Numbered from the stretch's first letter, positions 47,932 through 57,444 are shown. The stretch: 64,000 bases of DNA from Chloroflexota bacterium (GCA_016179765.1 JACPCL010000030.1:1-64000), one strand, 5' to 3'. Numbers and translations are program-made. The notes: generated from the sequence alone by a model not told the origin.

Positions 47932-48273
47932 ATGACCATCTACATCCAGTTGCTAACCCTCACGCCAGAAGGCCGGGAGCGCGTATACCACCACCCCGAG
48001 AGCCTGTCCCAGATTCAGGAGAGCATTCACATCACCGGCGTGCAACTGCTTGGCCAGTACGCCGTCCTGGGAACCTACGACTATGTGAACATCGTCCAGG
48101 CCCAGGACAACGAGACCATCGCCCTCTTCTCCCTGCACCTGGGGGTGAAGGTGGGCGCCTACGTGACCACCCTGCCCACTATCCCCCTGAGCCGTTTTGA
48201 GGAGCGAGAGGAGCAGGAACTCCCCGCCCTGGAGACCGGCGCCCAGATACACGGAGAGGGACAAGGGGCGTGA
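47932..48273 (+). CDS. GYD domain-containing protein
   Basis: MTIYIQLLTLTPEGRERV...GVQLLGQYAVLGTYDYVNIVQAQDNETIALFSLHLGVKVGAYVTTLPTIPLSRF. Confidence 0.85.
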   Translation: MTIYIQLLTLTPEGRERVYHHPESLSQIQESIHITGVQLLGQYAVLGTYDYVNIVQAQDNETIALFSLHLGVKVGAYVTTLPTIPLSRFEEREEQELPALETGAQIHGEGQGA

Positions 48274-48403
48274 AGAGGGGCGACAGATGAATGATGGACA
48301 AGCACCCTGATTGCCCGTACTATGGGACGGGCCTTTAAGGGCATCCCCATATTCAGACCGAGAGGAAGGCTCCTCTGGAGCCTTCTTGAAAGGCAATACG
48401 TGC

Positions 48404-49819
48404 TTGGCCATCCAGTTTGGGACCGACGGCTGGCGCGCCATTACCGGCTGGGACTTCACCGCCGAGAACGTCCGCGCCTGCGCCCAGGGCGTGGCCCAGT
48501 ACCTCAAAGGCAAAGGCCTTGCACCCCGCGGACTGGTGGTGGGCTATGACACCCGCTTCGCCTCGGAGGACTTCGCCGCCGAGGTCGCCCAGGTCGCCGC
48601 TGGCAACGGCGTCCCTACCCTGCTGTGCGGCAAGGCCGCGCCCACCCCGGTGGTCAGCTACAACATCGTGCACCACTATGCAGGCGGCGCCGTCATCATC
48701 ACCGCCAGCCACAACCCTCCCCAGTGGAACGGCTTCAAATACAAGCCCGAGTACGCCGGCAGCGCCTCCCAGGAGGTGGTGGACGCCCTGGAACAGGAGA
48801 TAGCCCAGGCCCAGGGGCATGAGATCCCCCGCCTGCCTTTGCCAGAGGCCCGCGCGAAGGGGTTGGTCAAGGAGATAGAGCCAGGCCCGCCGTACCTGGC
48901 CCACATCGGCAAGCTCGTGGATTTGGGGGCCTTGCGCGCCAGCGGCCTTAAGGTGGGGATAGACGCCATGCACGGCGCAGGGGCAGGCTACCTGCCCCAC
49001 CTCCTGGACGGCCTGCCCGGCCTTACGGAGCTGCGGTCGGAGCGCAACCCCAGCTTCCCCGGCATGAGGCAACCGGAGCCGGTGGCACACAACCTGGCCC
49101 CTCTTTCCCAGCACGTCCTCGGCCAGCGCTGCGACGTCGGCATCGCCCTGGACGGTGACGCCGACCGCGTGGGCATCATAGATGAGCACGGGCAGTTCCT
49201 CTCCACCCTCCACACCTTCGCCCTGCTATGCCTCTACTTGCTGGAGACCAGGGGCCAGCGCGGCCCCCTGGTCAAGTCCATCACCATGACCAGCATGGTC
49301 TATCGCCTGGGGGAGCTCTACGGCGTACCCGTCCATGAGACCCCCGTCGGCTTCAAGTACCTGGGGCCCGTCATGCGCCAGCAGGACGCCCTGGCCGCCG
49401 GCGAAGAGAGCGGCGGCTACGCCTTTCGCGGCCACATCCCGGAGCGGGACGGCATCCTCAGCGGCCTCTTCATCCTGGACATGATGGCGCGCACCGGCAA
49501 GCGCCCCTCGGAGCTGGTCCAGCACCTCTACAGCAAGGTAGGCGAGCACCACTTTGACCGGTGGGACATCCCCTTTGACCCGTCCAAGCGCGCTGCCGTC
49601 GTCCAACGCGTCGCCTCCCGCAACCCAGAGACCTTGACGGGCAAACGCGTCCAGGGCCGGGACGAGACTGACGGCGCCCGCTTCCGTCTGAATGGCGGCG
49701 CCTGGGTGCTCATCCGCTTCTCTGGCACGGAGCCCCTGCTGCGACTGTATGCCGAGGCGGAATCGCCCGCCCAGGTGGAGCGCCTGCTGACGGAGGCGCG
49801 GGACATGGCAGGGGTGTGA
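48404..49819 (+). CDS. Phosphoglucomutase/phosphomannomutase family protein
   Basis: FGTDGWRAITGWDFTAENV...ITASHNPPQWNGFK...GIALDGDADRVGIIDEHG...GEESGGYAFRGHIPERDGI; TTG start proposed. Confidence 0.92.
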   Translation: MAIQFGTDGWRAITGWDFTAENVRACAQGVAQYLKGKGLAPRGLVVGYDTRFASEDFAAEVAQVAAGNGVPTLLCGKAAPTPVVSYNIVHHYAGGAVIITASHNPPQWNGFKYKPEYAGSASQEVVDALEQEIAQAQGHEIPRLPLPEARAKGLVKEIEPGPPYLAHIGKLVDLGALRASGLKVGIDAMHGAGAGYLPHLLDGLPGLTELRSERNPSFPGMRQPEPVAHNLAPLSQHVLGQRCDVGIALDGDADRVGIIDEHGQFLSTLHTFALLCLYLLETRGQRGPLVKSITMTSMVYRLGELYGVPVHETPVGFKYLGPVMRQQDALAAGEESGGYAFRGHIPERDGILSGLFILDMMARTGKRPSELVQHLYSKVGEHHFDRWDIPFDPSKRAAVVQRVASRNPETLTGKRVQGRDETDGARFRLNGGAWVLIRFSGTEPLLRLYAEAESPAQVERLLTEARDMAGV

Positions 49820-49856
49820 CGTTGGGGAGGTTCATGAGAGCTACGGCTACAACAAC

Positions 49857-50918
49857 ATGCCTTTACTAGACACACCCGAAGTCTACCAGCAGCACGATCC
49901 CACCAACATGGTGGGGCGCATCGCCAGCCTGCCAGACCAGTGCCAAAAGGCCTGGGAGCAGGCCTGCGCCGTCCAACTCCCGCCCAGCTACGCCAGCGTG
50001 GATAGCCTGGTCTTCCTGGGCGTGGGCGGCTCCGCCATCGGCGGCGACCTGGTGGCTGGCCTTGCCCAGCTTGAGGGCCACCTGCCCGCCACGGTGCTGC
50101 GCGACTACCACGTGCCCGCCTGGGTAGGTCCCCGCACCCTGGCCATCGCATCCAGCTACTCAGGCAACACCGAAGAGACCCTTACCATGTACCGCCAGGC
50201 CCGGGAGCGTAAGGCATCCCTGGCCGTGGTCACAGGCGGTGGCCTCCTCATGGACATGGCCGAGGCCCACGAAGTCCCCCTCTTCAAAGTAACCTATCAG
50301 GGCGAGGCACGCTCCGCCATCGGCTACAGCTTCATGGCGCCCCTGGCGCTTCTGTGCCAGCTCGGCCTCCTCCCCTACCGCCAGGGAGACGTAGCTGAAG
50401 CCATTGTCCTGCTGCGCCAGCTTGCAGAAGGGCTGTCCCCCCCCGTACCTGCGGTGCAGAACCTCGCCAAGTCCATCGCCCTGGCTATGCACGGAAAGCT
50501 GCCCGTGGTGTACGGAGCAGGGTTCTTGGTGGGAGCGGCCCGCCGCTGGAAGACCCAGCTCAACGAGAACAGCAAGTCCTGGGCCTTCTACGAGGAGCTC
50601 CCAGAGCTGGCCCACAACTCCGTAGAAGGCTACGCCCTCCCCACAGGGACCAGCCTTGGGGCCTACGTGACTCTGCTCCACTCCTACCTGTTGCACCCAC
50701 GCGTTTCCGCCAAGTACCAGGCGGTGGAGGAGGTGTTGGTGGAGCAGAGCGTGGCCTACCGCCAGATAGACGCCGTGGGAGAGACGCCCCTCGCCCACCT
50801 CCTGAGCAGCATCATGCTGGGGGACTTCGTCAGCTACTACCTCGCCATGCTGAACAGCGTAGACCCATCCTCACAGCAGGTCATTGACCAGCTTAAGCGG
50901 CGGCTGGCCAGAGAGTAA
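49857..50918 (+). CDS. Bifunctional phosphoglucose/phosphomannose isomerase-like SIS protein
   Basis: VFLGVGGSAIGGDLVAGLA...IASSYSGNTEETLTMYRQA; 353 aa, adjacent to phosphohexomutase. Confidence 0.88.
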   Translation: MPLLDTPEVYQQHDPTNMVGRIASLPDQCQKAWEQACAVQLPPSYASVDSLVFLGVGGSAIGGDLVAGLAQLEGHLPATVLRDYHVPAWVGPRTLAIASSYSGNTEETLTMYRQARERKASLAVVTGGGLLMDMAEAHEVPLFKVTYQGEARSAIGYSFMAPLALLCQLGLLPYRQGDVAEAIVLLRQLAEGLSPPVPAVQNLAKSIALAMHGKLPVVYGAGFLVGAARRWKTQLNENSKSWAFYEELPELAHNSVEGYALPTGTSLGAYVTLLHSYLLHPRVSAKYQAVEEVLVEQSVAYRQIDAVGETPLAHLLSSIMLGDFVSYYLAMLNSVDPSSQQVIDQLKRRLARE

Positions 50919-50925
50919 CCCCCCA

Positions 50926-51083
50926 TACCAGGATGCTGAAAAAGGGGTGTCCAGAGGGCTTCGCCCCTCTGGCGGGGGTCTGGGGGACACCCCCAAATAC
51001 AAATCAATCCCCGGAGAGGGAAGCCCCTCTGGGGCTTCCTTGAAGGACAAAGGGGTTTGGGGGTGTTTTTCAGCATCCTGCTA
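50926..51083. repeat. MITE-like repeat, copy 4
   Basis: TACCAGGATGCTGAAAAAGGGG ... GTTTTTCAGCATCCTGCTA terminal inverted repeats. Confidence 0.8.
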
Positions 51084-51127
51084 CGGAACAAAAAAGGCAG
51101 CCTCTTGGCTGCCCTTTTTTGTTCCGT
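51083..51127. terminator. Bidirectional Rho-independent terminator
   Basis: ACGGAACAAAAAAGGCAGCC-TCTT-GGCTGCCCTTTTTTGTTCCGT between convergent genes. Confidence 0.9.
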
Positions 51128-51134
51128 ACCTAAA

Positions 51135-51530
51135 CTAGCGCTTGCTATACTGCTCCTTCGCTCGGGCTCGCTTGAGGCCGTACTTCTTGCTCTCCTTGAC
51201 ACGCGCGTCGCGGGTCAGCAGGCCCCTCTTTCGCAGGGGAGCCCTGAGACTTTCGTCCAGCACCACCAGGGCTCGGGCAATGCCATGCCGGACGGCCCCC
51301 GCCTGCCCCACTACGCCGCCCCCAATCACTTTCACCTGGACGCTGTACTTGTCCAGGGCGTCGGCCACCTTTAGCGGCTCCCTGATCACGTCCTGCCACC
51401 CCTCCCAGGGGAACGCCTCCTCCAGGGGCTTGCCGTTGATGACAATGCCCCCAGGCTGAGTGTACAGGCGCACCTGGGCGATAGCCGACTTGCGCCGCCC
51501 CACGCCATGGTAGTAGTGCTCTTGCTGCAT
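51135..51530 (-). CDS. rpsI: 30S ribosomal protein S9
   Basis: YYHGVGRRKSAIAQVRLY...GGGVVGQAGAVRHGIARAL...RDARVKESKKYGLKRARAKEQYSKR. Confidence 0.97.
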   Translation of the reverse strand: MQQEHYYHGVGRRKSAIAQVRLYTQPGGIVINGKPLEEAFPWEGWQDVIREPLKVADALDKYSVQVKVIGGGVVGQAGAVRHGIARALVVLDESLRAPLRKRGLLTRDARVKESKKYGLKRARAKEQYSKR

Positions 51531-51614
51531 CAAGTGTATAGCTCCTAAGCCACCAGCTTTGTGGTTGCCCCACCCCAAAAGAAGGAAGAGCGTCCGCCCT
51601 GGGACGGATGTGCC

Positions 51615-52070
51615 TTATTCCTTTACAGCCTTTTTCCGCGAGCCGGTCACCTGGGCCTGGTGTGGATGGTCCGGCCCGGCGTAGACCTTCAGCCGCTTCA
51701 GCATATGGATCGCCAGGTTGTTCTTGGGAAGCATCCCCTTCACCGCATGCTTGATGGCATAGTCCGGGTGCTTGTCCATCATACCCCGGTAGGAGGTTTG
51801 CTTCAAGCCGCTCGAATAGCCGGAATGGCGGTAGTAGACCTTATCCGCCACCTTGCTACCTGTCAGGCCCACCTTGGCGGCGTTGACCACAATAACGTAG
51901 TCGCCGGTGATCACGTAAGGGGTGTAGGTGGGGCGGTCCTTGCCCTGCAAGATGCGGGCCACCTCCACAGCCAGGCGGCCCATCGGCACCCCGGCGGCAT
52001 CCACCACCTGCCAGTCGCCGCCCACCTCGTCAGGTTTAGCGTTGTAGGTCTTTGTTCGCTTCACGTTCAT
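51615..52070 (-). CDS. rplM: 50S ribosomal protein L13
   Basis: WQVVDAAGVPMGRLAVEVARILQGKDRPTYTPYVITGDYVIVVNAAKV...AVKGMLPKNNL. Confidence 0.97.
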   Translation of the reverse strand: MNVKRTKTYNAKPDEVGGDWQVVDAAGVPMGRLAVEVARILQGKDRPTYTPYVITGDYVIVVNAAKVGLTGSKVADKVYYRHSGYSSGLKQTSYRGMMDKHPDYAIKHAVKGMLPKNNLAIHMLKRLKVYAGPDHPHQAQVTGSRKKAVKE

Positions 52071-52848
52071 GGGGAGGAAAGTCCTTATAGCGTACTTCCA
52101 TGAGACACAGTCCCTGGGGAGGGAGCGTCGGCATGAGCTTCCTGTGCTCCGGGCCAGCGTGTCCCTCCAATATTGCCTTGACCCCTTCCAGGGAGAGGCG
52201 CTTTGCCCCTACCGAGGCCAGCATACCGGCGGTCCGGCGCATCTGGTGGGGCAAGAAGGCGTTGGCCTCTATTTCAATGTGCAGCAGCTCATCTTCCTGC
52301 CAGAGACGCGCGCTGAATACCTCCCGCACCGTGCTCCTGCCCGGCCCTGTGGAGCCCCCCAGCGCCGCAAAATCGTGAGACCCGTGCAGGAGAGCCAGCG
52401 CCATCTTCATCGCCTCCACATCCAGCCCAACGGCTACCCGGTGCGCGTACCTCTCGTTCAGGGGCGACGGCCTATCCCGGCGCAGTATCGTGTATCGGTA
52501 CACCCTGCTGCGGGCGTGACGGCGCGGGTCAAACCCCAGAGGCACATCATACGCCTTCTGGACTGCGATGCCCATGGGCAGGAAGGAGTTCACTCCCTTC
52601 ACTATCGTCTCGCAAGGCAGCGCCGTGGTGGTGAGAAAGGCCACCACTTGTCCCCTGGCGTGGACGCCGGCGTCCGTCCTGCCCGCTCCACGCATCCTGG
52701 TAGGCTCCTGAGTCAAGCCAGCCACCGCCCGTTCCAGCTCTCCCTGAATGGAGGTGGCGTTGCGTTGCAACTGGAATCCAGAGTAGCCAGTGCCGTCGTA
52801 CTCCACTACCAGCGCAATGTTCCTGCAAGGCTTTTCCCGCACCCTAAC
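52036..52848 (-). CDS. truA: tRNA pseudouridine synthase A
   Basis: IALVVEYDGTGYSGFQLQRNATSIQGELERAV...MRGAGRTDAGVHARGQVVAF; start approximate (GTG). Confidence 0.94.
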   Translation of the reverse strand, partial: VRVREKPCRNIALVVEYDGTGYSGFQLQRNATSIQGELERAVAGLTQEPTRMRGAGRTDAGVHARGQVVAFLTTTALPCETIVKGVNSFLPMGIAVQKAYDVPLGFDPRRHARSRVYRYTILRRDRPSPLNERYAHRVAVGLDVEAMKMALALLHGSHDFAALGGSTGPGRSTVREVFSARLWQEDELLHIEIEANAFLPHQMRRTAGMLASVGAKRLSLEGVKAILEGHAGPEHRKLMPTLPPQGLCLMEVRYKDFPPHEREANKDLQR

Positions 52849-52969
52849 TCCCTCTGTTCCCCTCTCCCTTCCAATGCTTGATGCACATTCCCAGCCGCTT
52901 TGCCTGGGGGTAGTTCCACCTCTCTCCATGCAGTCCCTCTCTCCAATGCGGAAAGGGAGACTTGAGATC

Positions 52970-53070
52970 AGTGAAGATGTATGTTGCGGCTAAGCCGCAA
53001 CATACATCTTCACTTTCAATTCTTCCCCCTTCCCCTATGGAGAAGGGGGACCAAGGGGGTTAGGTTAAGG
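52970..53070. repeat. Composite multi-hairpin element, copy C (core)
   Basis: Hairpin 52970-53014 (AGTGAAGATGTATGTTGCGGC-TAA-GCCGCAACATACATCTTCACT, 21-bp perfect arms) + CCCCCTTCCCCTATGGAGAAGGGGG + AGGGGGTTAGGTTA. Confidence 0.75.
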
Positions 53071-53075
53071 TAGTG

Positions 53076-53426
53076 TTACACTAACTCCACAATCGCCATA
53101 CGCGCGCCGTCGCCCGTGCGCGGGCCAAGCTTCAGCACCCGGGTGTAGCCGCCGGAGCGCTGCGCGTACCGTTTGCTCAGGTCGTCAAACACCTTTGCCA
53201 CCACATCCTTGTCCGGCAGGTGGGTCAGGGCGATGCGCCTGTCGTGCAGAGTGCCCTTCTTGCCATAGGTGATCATGCGCTCCGTCATACCCTGGACCTC
53301 CTTGGCCTTCGCCTCGGTGGTCTGGATGTGCTCCTGCAGCAGCAAGGAACGGATCAGGGTCCGGTACAGCGCCTTGCGCTGGTCGCCTGGCCGGTTGAAG
53401 CGCCTGCCATCCATGCGATGCCTCAT
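53076..53426 (-). CDS. rplQ: 50S ribosomal protein L17
   Basis: MRHRMDGRRFNRPGDQRKALYRTLIRSLLLQEHIQTTEAKAKEVQ. Confidence 0.97.
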   Translation of the reverse strand: MRHRMDGRRFNRPGDQRKALYRTLIRSLLLQEHIQTTEAKAKEVQGMTERMITYGKKGTLHDRRIALTHLPDKDVVAKVFDDLSKRYAQRSGGYTRVLKLGPRTGDGARMAIVELV

Positions 53427-54490
53427 GGCGACACCTCCGACTCTTCCTCTCCGCCTTCGGCCCCATTAAGGTGGTTCTTGGCGCCCTCGTGGTCCTCCTC
53501 ATCCTGCGCCTCGGAGCGGGATTTGGGGCTGAGCCGCAGTTTGGCGTCTGGCGGCAGCAACCCCATCTGCTCCAGCCGGTCACACAGCTCCTCCAGAGAT
53601 TTCTCTCCAAAGTTGCGAATCTTCAGCAGCTCCGAGCGGTCCTTTTCCAAAATCTCGCCCACGCGGTTCAGGTGCGCCCGCTTCAGGCAGTTGAGGGTGC
53701 GGGCCGAAAGCTCCAGCTTCTCCACGGGCGTGTTGTAGATGTCCGCAGGGATGGAGAGGGCAAAGGAGGGCAGATCCCCCGGCGCCTCTGGGCCTTTGCC
53801 CACGTTGGCGAAGAGGAAGAAGCGGTCTAGCAAAAGCTGCCCACTCCGAGAAAGGGCCTCCACAGGGGTAATGGTCTCATCGGTCCACACCTCCAAGACC
53901 AGTCGCTCGTAGTTGGTCACCTGGCCCACGCGCATCCGCTCCACCGCATAGTTGACACGCCGCACCGGCGAGTAGATAGCGTCCACGGGCAGCACGCCGA
54001 TGGGCAAGCCGCTTTCGCCGGTGGCGGGGACATACCCGACGCCCTGCTCCACGTTGAACTCTACGGAAATCTTGGCATCCGGCGTGTCCAGGGTGGCCAA
54101 ATACAGCTCCGGGTTCACCACCTCAAAGTCAGCGGTGGCCATGATGTCCCCCGCGGTGACGACGCCTTCTCCCTTCACCTCTAGACGCAAGCGGCCGGGG
54201 CGGTCCACGGCAGAGCGCAGGCGAATGGCCTTGAAGTTCAGCAGCAGGTCCGTCACCTGCTCCTTCACGTGGGGGATGGTGGAGTACTCGTGGGTGACCC
54301 CCTCAATCTTCACCCACGTGACCGCCGTCCCAGGGATAGAGCTGAGGAGCACCCTGCGCAATGGATTGCCCAGAGTCATGCCATAGCCCCGCTCCAGGGG
54401 GCCAATGGCAAAGCGGGCATATCCTGGCAAAGACTCCTCTACCTTGACCTCAGGCCGCGGCTTTCCAACTATGAGTTCCGTTGTTGTCAC
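53423..54490 (-). CDS. rpoA: DNA-directed RNA polymerase alpha subunit
   Basis: FAIGPLERGYGMTLGNPLRRVLLSSIPGTAVTWVKIEGVTHEYSTIPHVKEQV...LELSARTLNCLKRAHLNRVGEILEK. Confidence 0.98.
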   Translation of the reverse strand: MTTTELIVGKPRPEVKVEESLPGYARFAIGPLERGYGMTLGNPLRRVLLSSIPGTAVTWVKIEGVTHEYSTIPHVKEQVTDLLLNFKAIRLRSAVDRPGRLRLEVKGEGVVTAGDIMATADFEVVNPELYLATLDTPDAKISVEFNVEQGVGYVPATGESGLPIGVLPVDAIYSPVRRVNYAVERMRVGQVTNYERLVLEVWTDETITPVEALSRSGQLLLDRFFLFANVGKGPEAPGDLPSFALSIPADIYNTPVEKLELSARTLNCLKRAHLNRVGEILEKDRSELLKIRNFGEKSLEELCDRLEQMGLLPPDAKLRLSPKSRSEAQDEEDHEGAKNHLNGAEGGEEESEVSP

Positions 54491-54614
54491 TGCGCTACTC
54501 TCCTACAAATCACCCCCTCACCCACCCCCGCCACCTGCACAATTGCTGAACAATGAGCGATACCGCTCCCTCTGCTCTGGCGTTACCTGCCCGTATGCTG
54601 GCGAGCCCTCGGCG

Positions 54615-55244
54615 CTATTTGGAGTAGAACTCCACGATGAGGCGCGGCTCTATGTTCCTGTCCAGGTCATCCGCCCCTGGAATGCGAACCACAGCGCCTT
54701 TGAGGTTGGCCGCGTCTAAGCTGAGCCAGCCGGGCACTGGCTTGCGGGGCATAGCCAACACCAGGGCCTTCACAAACCGGCTATCCTGGCTGGTCGGCTT
54801 CCAGGAAATCACGTCCCCCTGGTTCACCTGGTAAGAGGGTATATCCATCCTCCTATCGTTGACCGTGAAGTGGCCGTGCATGACCATTTGACGCCCCTGG
54901 CTGCGGGACTCTGCAAAGTCCAGGCGATACACGACGTTGTCCATCCGGCGCTCAAGGTGCTGCATGAGCACAAGGCCCGTGGCCTGCGGGTTCTTGCGGG
55001 CAACCTGGTAGTAGCGACGGAACTGCCGCTCCAGCACGCCGTAGATTACCCTGGCCTTCCGCTTCTCCTTCAGCTGCACCCCGTAGTCGCTGAGGCGGCG
55101 GCTCCTGGCCTGGGCGGTTGCCCCAGGGGCTCGCCGGCGCTTCTCAATAGCGCATTTGGCGGTAAAGCAACGCTCCCCTTTCAGGAAGAGCTTCTCCCCA
55201 GCCCTGCGACAGAGCCGGCACACCGGTCCCGTATACCTTGCCAT
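54615..55244 (-). CDS. rpsD: 30S ribosomal protein S4
   Basis: MARYTGPVCRLCRRAGEKLFLKGERCFTAKCAIEKRR...LERRMDNVVYRLDFAESRSQGRQMVMHGHFTVN. Confidence 0.97.
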   Translation of the reverse strand: MARYTGPVCRLCRRAGEKLFLKGERCFTAKCAIEKRRRAPGATAQARSRRLSDYGVQLKEKRKARVIYGVLERQFRRYYQVARKNPQATGLVLMQHLERRMDNVVYRLDFAESRSQGRQMVMHGHFTVNDRRMDIPSYQVNQGDVISWKPTSQDSRFVKALVLAMPRKPVPGWLSLDAANLKGAVVRIPGADDLDRNIEPRLIVEFYSK

Positions 55245-55308
55245 GCGTGCTCCTAACTAATTCCTTTTCCTTGTCGCCTCGCCCGTCCTCAAAAGAGGAG
55301 AAGAAACG

Positions 55309-55692
55309 CTACACCCGCCGTCGCTTTGGGGGGCGGCAGCCGTTGTGAGGAATGGGCGTCACGTCCCGGATGCTGGTGACGGAGATGCCCACGGACTGCA
55401 GGGAGCGGATGGCCGCCTCCCGTCCCGCCCCCGGGCCTTTCACAAAGACATCCAACTGGCGGACACCGTTCTCCACGGCGCGCCGGCCAGCGGTTTCAGC
55501 GGCCCGCTGAGCCGCAAAAGCCGTGCCCTTGCGGGCGCCCTTGAAGCCGCCGGTGGCTCCGCTGCCCCAGGAGATCACATTCCCCTCCGGGTCAGTGACG
55601 GTGATCAGGGTATTGTTGAAGGTGGACTGAATGTACGCCTTCCCCCTGGGAATAAACTTGCGCTCACGCCTTCTGGCTGGCCTTTTCGCCAT
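55309..55692 (-). CDS. rpsK: 30S ribosomal protein S11
   Basis: [48 protein letters not shown]...[15 protein letters not shown]. Confidence 0.97.
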   Translation of the reverse strand: MAKRPARRRERKFIPRGKAYIQSTFNNTLITVTDPEGNVISWGSGATGGFKGARKGTAFAAQRAAETAGRRAVENGVRQLDVFVKGPGAGREAAIRSLQSVGISVTSIRDVTPIPHNGCRPPKRRRV

Positions 55693-55704
55693 GGTCAACT
55701 CCTG

Positions 55705-56088
55705 CTACTTCTTGCCTACGGTGCGGCGGCGCCCGGCCACCGTCTTGCGCTCGCCCCGCTTGGTCCTGGCGTTGGTCCTTGTGCGCTGGCCCCGAACGGG
55801 CAGGCCGTGGCGGTGCCGCGCACCGCGATAGGTCCCAATATCCATCAGCCGCCGGATGTTGATGTTCACGTCCCGGCGCAGGTCCCCTTCCACCTTATAC
55901 TGCTTATCCACCACTTCACGGATGCGGTCCAGGTCCTGCTCTGGCAAGTCCTTCACCCTGGGGTTGCCCGTGACACCCGCCTGGTCCAGGACCTTCAGAG
56001 CCAAGACCGACCCAATGCCATAGATACGGCACAGGGCCACCTCCACCCGTTTGTTGTCCGGAATGTCAATGCCCGCCACACGCGCCAT
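55705..56088 (-). CDS. rpsM: 30S ribosomal protein S13
   Basis: [26 protein letters not shown]...[22 protein letters not shown]; start revised from 56169. Confidence 0.97.
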   Translation of the reverse strand: MARVAGIDIPDNKRVEVALCRIYGIGSVLALKVLDQAGVTGNPRVKDLPEQDLDRIREVVDKQYKVEGDLRRDVNINIRRLMDIGTYRGARHRHGLPVRGQRTRTNARTKRGERKTVAGRRRTVGKK

Positions 56089-56113
56089 AGAGAGTCCCTC
56101 CTGCCTTTCAGTC

Positions 56114-56227
56114 CTAGCCTTGCCGCTGCATATGCCTGGGGTTATCGCACAAGATGCGCACCACACCATGGCGGCGGACCACCTTGCACTTATCGCATCG
56201 CTTCTTCACGGAAGCTCGCACCTTCAT
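56114..56227 (-). CDS. rpmJ: 50S ribosomal protein L36
   Basis: Minus-strand translation [37 protein letters not shown]; below the ORF-track length cutoff. Confidence 0.96.
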   Translation of the reverse strand: MKVRASVKKRCDKCKVVRRHGVVRILCDNPRHMQRQG

Positions 56228-56240
56228 GTTACCTCTCCGG

Positions 56241-56459
56241 TTAGCGGAAGCGGAAGGTCACGCGGCCACGGGCCAGGTCATAGGGGGAAAGCTCTACCAG
56301 CACACGGTCTCCCGCCAGCACGCGAATGAAGTTCATGCGCATCTTGCCAGAGATGTGGGCAAGCACCCGGTGCCCGTTGGCCAACTCCACGCGGAAGACG
56401 GCGTTGGGCAACGCCTCAACCACCGTTCCTTCCACCTCTATCGCCTCTTTTTTCGCCAT
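56241..56459 (-). CDS. infA: Translation initiation factor IF-1
   Basis: [72 protein letters not shown]. Confidence 0.98.
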   Translation of the reverse strand: MAKKEAIEVEGTVVEALPNAVFRVELANGHRVLAHISGKMRMNFIRVLAGDRVLVELSPYDLARGRVTFRFR

Positions 56460-56493
56460 ACCTTACCGGTTCACCGCCACCTCTGTCTGGTTC

Positions 56494-57297
56494 CTACTCC
56501 CCTTCCAACGCCGTCAGCACCCAGGGGCCGCGCTCCGTAATCGCCACCGTGTGCTCAAAGTGGGCCGACAGGCTCCCGTCGGCGGTCACCACGGTCCAGT
56601 CATCATCCAGGACGCGGGTCTCCCAGGTGCCCATGTTCAGCATTGGCTCAATCGCAATGGCCATGCCCACCCGGAGCAGCGGCCCTTTGCCCCCCTCGCC
56701 CACGTTGGGCACGGCAGGGTCTTCATGCAGGGCGCGGCCAATGCCGTGGCCCACGTACTCTCTCACCACGCCGTAGCCCTGCGCCTCGGCGAACTGCTGC
56801 ACCACAGTGGAGATGTCCCCCACACGGTTGCCCGCCAGCGCCTGTCTGATACCCAGCTCCAGGCTCAGGCGAGTGGCCTCCACCAGCTTTTCCGCCTCCT
56901 TGGACGCCCTGCCCACGATGACGGTCACCGCGCTGTCCCCGTGGAAGCCTCCCACGATGGCCCCCACGTCTATGCTCACCACGTCCCCCTCTTTGATGAC
57001 GCGGTCGCCAGGGATGCCGTGCACGATCTCCTGGTTAATGGACACGCAGATGGTTGCGGGAAAGCCACGATACCCCTTGAAGGAGGGCTTGCCCCCCAAT
57101 TGGCGTATCTCCCTGGCCGCGATGGCGTCAAGCTCCTTCGTCTTCATGCCCGGCTGCACCGCTCTTACCACGGCCTCCCTGGCGGCAGCCGTCACCCGCC
57201 CCGCCTCTCGCATCACCCGCAGCTCCACAGGGGACTTGATGGTGATGCCGTTGTTGCGGCCCTCCACGGTCAGGTATAGCCCCTGGGTGCGTTCCAT
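56494..57297 (-). CDS. map: Type I methionine aminopeptidase
   Basis: ITIKSPVELRVMREAGRV...ISINQEIVHGIPGDRVIKEGDVVSIDVGAIVGGFHGDSAVT...VGHGIGRALHEDPAVPN. Confidence 0.96.
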   Translation of the reverse strand: MERTQGLYLTVEGRNNGITIKSPVELRVMREAGRVTAAAREAVVRAVQPGMKTKELDAIAAREIRQLGGKPSFKGYRGFPATICVSINQEIVHGIPGDRVIKEGDVVSIDVGAIVGGFHGDSAVTVIVGRASKEAEKLVEATRLSLELGIRQALAGNRVGDISTVVQQFAEAQGYGVVREYVGHGIGRALHEDPAVPNVGEGGKGPLLRVGMAIAIEPMLNMGTWETRVLDDDWTVVTADGSLSAHFEHTVAITERGPWVLTALEGE

Positions 57298-57378
57298 AAC
57301 CACCTATTGTAGCGTACAAGCGCTGGTTTTCCAAACGCCTCCCTCAGGCGTTCCTTTGCCTATGCGTCACATTCATAT

Positions 57379-57433
57379 CCCCCGACTAAAGTCGGGGGTT
57401 AGCCGAACCCAAACCTGGCACTTTAGTGCCAGG
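57379..57433. repeat. Paired hairpins (REP/IS200-end-like)
   Basis: CCCCCGAC-TAAA-GTCGGGGG (57379-57398) and CCTGGCAC-TTTA-GTGCCAGG (57414-57433). Confidence 0.6.
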
Positions 57434-57444
57434 GCAGGACCTCC

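Noticed and set aside
46788-53070. Possible CRISPR array from recurrent CCCCCTTCCC/GGGAAGGGGG motifs
   Set aside because: Copies are kilobases apart, not regularly spaced with unique spacers, and no cas genes are present.
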